Positions 63,401 through 64,000 of a stretch of DNA of 64,000 bases are shown piece after piece; positions within the stretch are counted from its first letter, which is position 1, and the number at the start of each line of letters is the position of its first letter. The stretch is from Bacteroidetes bacterium HLUCCA01. GTDB lineage: Bacteria; Bacteroidota; Rhodothermia; Balneolales; HLUCCA01. The position numbers were made by a program, and so were the translations under genes. Where the stretch lies: positions 124,001-188,000 of the forward strand of contig LIHN01000021.1 of assembly GCA_001314545.1 (NCBI GenBank), in the 5' to 3' direction. The notes below the pieces were generated by a model that saw only the letters and a program-made list of their open reading frames with translations, ran no database searches and was not told the origin of the DNA.

Positions 63401-63959
63401 TCATCGCCTCGCGGGTATAGGCAAGGATGGAGTTGCCCGAGAGCAGATCGTCGGGCATCAGCAGTTCGGTGTAGTCGTCGATGCGCTGGAACAGGAACGG
63501 CATGGCCTTGTTCCAGTAGTTGCAGGCGGCCACCACCAACAGGCGGTAGGCCTCGCCCTGCGGGTCGCGACTGGGCGCTTTGCCATCGAGCAGTGCGAAG
63601 ATCTGCTGACGGACCTTGTCGTGGACCATCTCTTCATCGATGTGGCCCATCTTGGCCTCGGCCAGAATCTCAGGCTGGAACTGTCCCTCTGAGGGCGACA
63701 CCACGCCGATGCGGGTGTAGCGGTTCACGTCCATGAAGCGCAGGGCGCAGAAGCGGTTGAACCAGATGTAGGCCACCCGTTCGATGACCTGTTCCTTGCC
63801 GTGCCCCTTGATCGCCTCTTCGAGCTTTTTGACGGCCTCGGCACGTTCACGCCGGGCGGCGCTGTTATCTGCGAGCACCAGCTTCAGTTTGGCAGAGACC
63901 TGCTCCAGCAAGCTGCGCCGGGCGAACTGGGCGAATTTTTTTAGTTTTGCTGTTTCCAT
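60417..63959 (-). CDS. pglX: BREX-1 adenine-specific DNA methyltransferase PglX (mosaic gene)
   Basis: 1180 aa. SAM-binding motif DPACGSGH at 290-297 and catalytic NPPY at 465-468; helical N-terminus and C-terminal helical domain as in BREX-1 PglX. It methylates adenine in the BREX site to mark self DNA and is needed for restriction. A Shine-Dalgarno GGAGGA lies 10 bp upstream, unusual here. The parts 60420-61430 and 62560-63959 are GC-rich with proteobacterial-looking codon choice; the middle, residues about 471-840, including the target-recognition region, is distinctly AT-richer. Confidence 0.93.
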   Translation of the reverse strand: METAKLKKFAQFARRSLLEQVSAKLKLVLADNSAARRERAEAVKKLEEAIKGHGKEQVIERVAYIWFNRFCALRFMDVNRYTRIGVVSPSEGQFQPEILAEAKMGHIDEEMVHDKVRQQIFALLDGKAPSRDPQGEAYRLLVVAACNYWNKAMPFLFQRIDDYTELLMPDDLLSGNSILAYTREAMTPDACEDVEVIGWLYQFYISEKKDEVFDGLKKNKKITPENIPAATQLFTPHWIVRYLVENSLGRLWLLNRPGSKLVERMDYYIKPEQAESDFLRIAKPEEIKICDPACGSGHMLTYAFDLLYAIYEEEGYEPAEIPEKILTNNLYGIEIDERAGELAAFALTMKARAKQRRFFNKGVKPNICVLENVHFDGNELKDYMDFVGRDLFTAPLQTTLRQFEEADNFGSLIQPDVTDVDGMLRILESKNVSGQMFISMTHQKVLQALRQADYLSPKYHVVIANPPYKKKADLNDNLQAWLENSFVDGKYDLYQAFILRNAKLAVGDGYVAMITMQGWMFAPRYEAIRSNILTNCSILSMAQLGERAFDSIGGEVVSTTAFVLSNNRNPSLKGQFIRLTEGKNEDEKNRALLSAAKNPKSDIRFSASDDDFLIIPGQPLVFWASEQVRLAFHNYPTISEYIVTREGLTTGSNALFLREWHEVSQSEVAYGMANEASAQESKKRWFPYVKGGGSRRWYGNFEHFVNWFDDGVELKNFKDEKTGRIRSHNYNGIYGFRAGFTWSGISSNDFAVRDVPVGFMFDAKGPMGFVNSSVSCEVIEAFLNSKVSSSFLRMLAPTLDFKLSHVLSLPLKQVDDPELSGRTKKNVYLAKADWDSYETSWDFTSLPLLNPDYHQPSLKATYQKLRSHWSEMTLEMQRLEEENNRIFIEAYGLQDELTPEVPLNEITLTCNPHYRYGNDKSEDELEALLLADTMRELVSYAVGCMFGRYALDKPGLILANQGETIEDYLKQVPEPSFPADDDNVIPMLDGDWFTDDIAERFRKFLRVAFGEEHYEENLRFVEQGLNIKGKRNYGIRDYFLGEFYTDHVKRYKKRPIYWLFSSPKGSFNALIYIHRYRPDTVSVVLNDYLREFRTKLTSHKNHLEAVSISASSSQGEKTKALKEIEKITKMISELEEYEREVLYPLATEQVEIDLDDGVKVNYPKLGAALKKIPGLEARED

Positions 63960-64000
63960 CTATTTAGGCTCCTCCGGGGCTGCAACGGCCAGGCGGGTTA
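63960..64000 (-). CDS. C-terminal end of the upstream BREX gene (probably brxC)
   Basis: The frame reads TRLAVAAPEEPK and stops at TAG (63962-63960), immediately followed by the pglX ATG at 63959. In type I BREX loci brxC precedes pglX, so this is probably its tail; too short to identify by itself. Its codons contain the GGAGGA that serves pglX. Confidence 0.5.
   Translation of the reverse strand, partial: TRLAVAAPEEPK

Overview
The window looks like a chromosome segment of a Balneolota/Rhodothermota-type member of the Bacteroidota supergroup. This rests on type IX secretion (T9SS) C-terminal sorting domains, several outer-membrane beta-barrels, an ECF sigma/anti-sigma pair, a TonB receptor, and the near absence of Shine-Dalgarno sites outside one foreign gene. 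The lineage is inferred from family resemblance; no marker gene such as rRNA is present.

Layout. 1-9.1 kb: a beta-glucan-type utilisation locus with a predicted clan-A glycosidase fused to an outer-membrane-barrel-like region (truncated by the window edge), a multi-CBM T9SS-secreted surface protein, a divergent LacI regulator and a cytoplasmic GH3 enzyme. A LacI-like operator and a repeated AT palindrome lie in the divergent control region. 9.1-16.2 kb: housekeeping and unlinked genes (glycosyltransferase, YajQ, CvfB-like, D-amino acid transaminase, luciferase-like oxidoreductase), a small membrane protein with one histidine triad, and two gene remnants. 16.2-30.1 kb: an accessory-like stretch with three toxin-antitoxin pairs (PIN/antitoxin, DUF433/DUF5615, HigBA) and an orphan antitoxin, an OprC-type copper receptor, a CoA-disulfide-reductase-like flavoprotein, and a LolA/ABC export cluster whose ABC genes carry large deletions. 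30.2-35.2 kb: ECF sigma/anti-sigma-barrel pair, a serpin lipoprotein and an alginate-export-type barrel. 35.4-41.7 kb: a nitrite-ammonification cluster, nrfH-nrfA-resB-ccsA, with a phosphate-selective-type porin upstream. 41.8-53.4 kb: HD protein, an overlapping PLP-enzyme / papain-like protein / PanD operon, a two-component system with a tetrapeptide-repeat ORF between its genes, AbgT transporter, S-adenosylhomocysteinase, TlpA-like thioredoxin and two methyltransferases. 53.5-64 kb: tRNA-Arg(ACG) followed by a BREX phage-defence island (brxL, pglZ, an AlbA/wHTH regulator-like gene, pglX) that continues beyond the right edge.

Four themes stand out. (1) The BREX pglX is mosaic: a lower-GC segment covering the target-recognition region is framed by GC-rich flanks, and the pglZ promoter region holds four copies of an 11-bp motif. 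(2) Short in-frame tandem repeats (12, 35, 42 and 44 bp) recur, including one that makes a small ORF translationally coupled to a histidine kinase. (3) Several genes carry large internal deletions (two ABC permeases, an ABC ATPase, a FrnE/DsbA-like oxidoreductase), and others survive only as C-terminal tails. (4) Unusual proteins: the glycosidase-barrel fusion, the single histidine-triad membrane peptide, and a permuted papain-like protein between a cysteine-synthase homologue and PanD.
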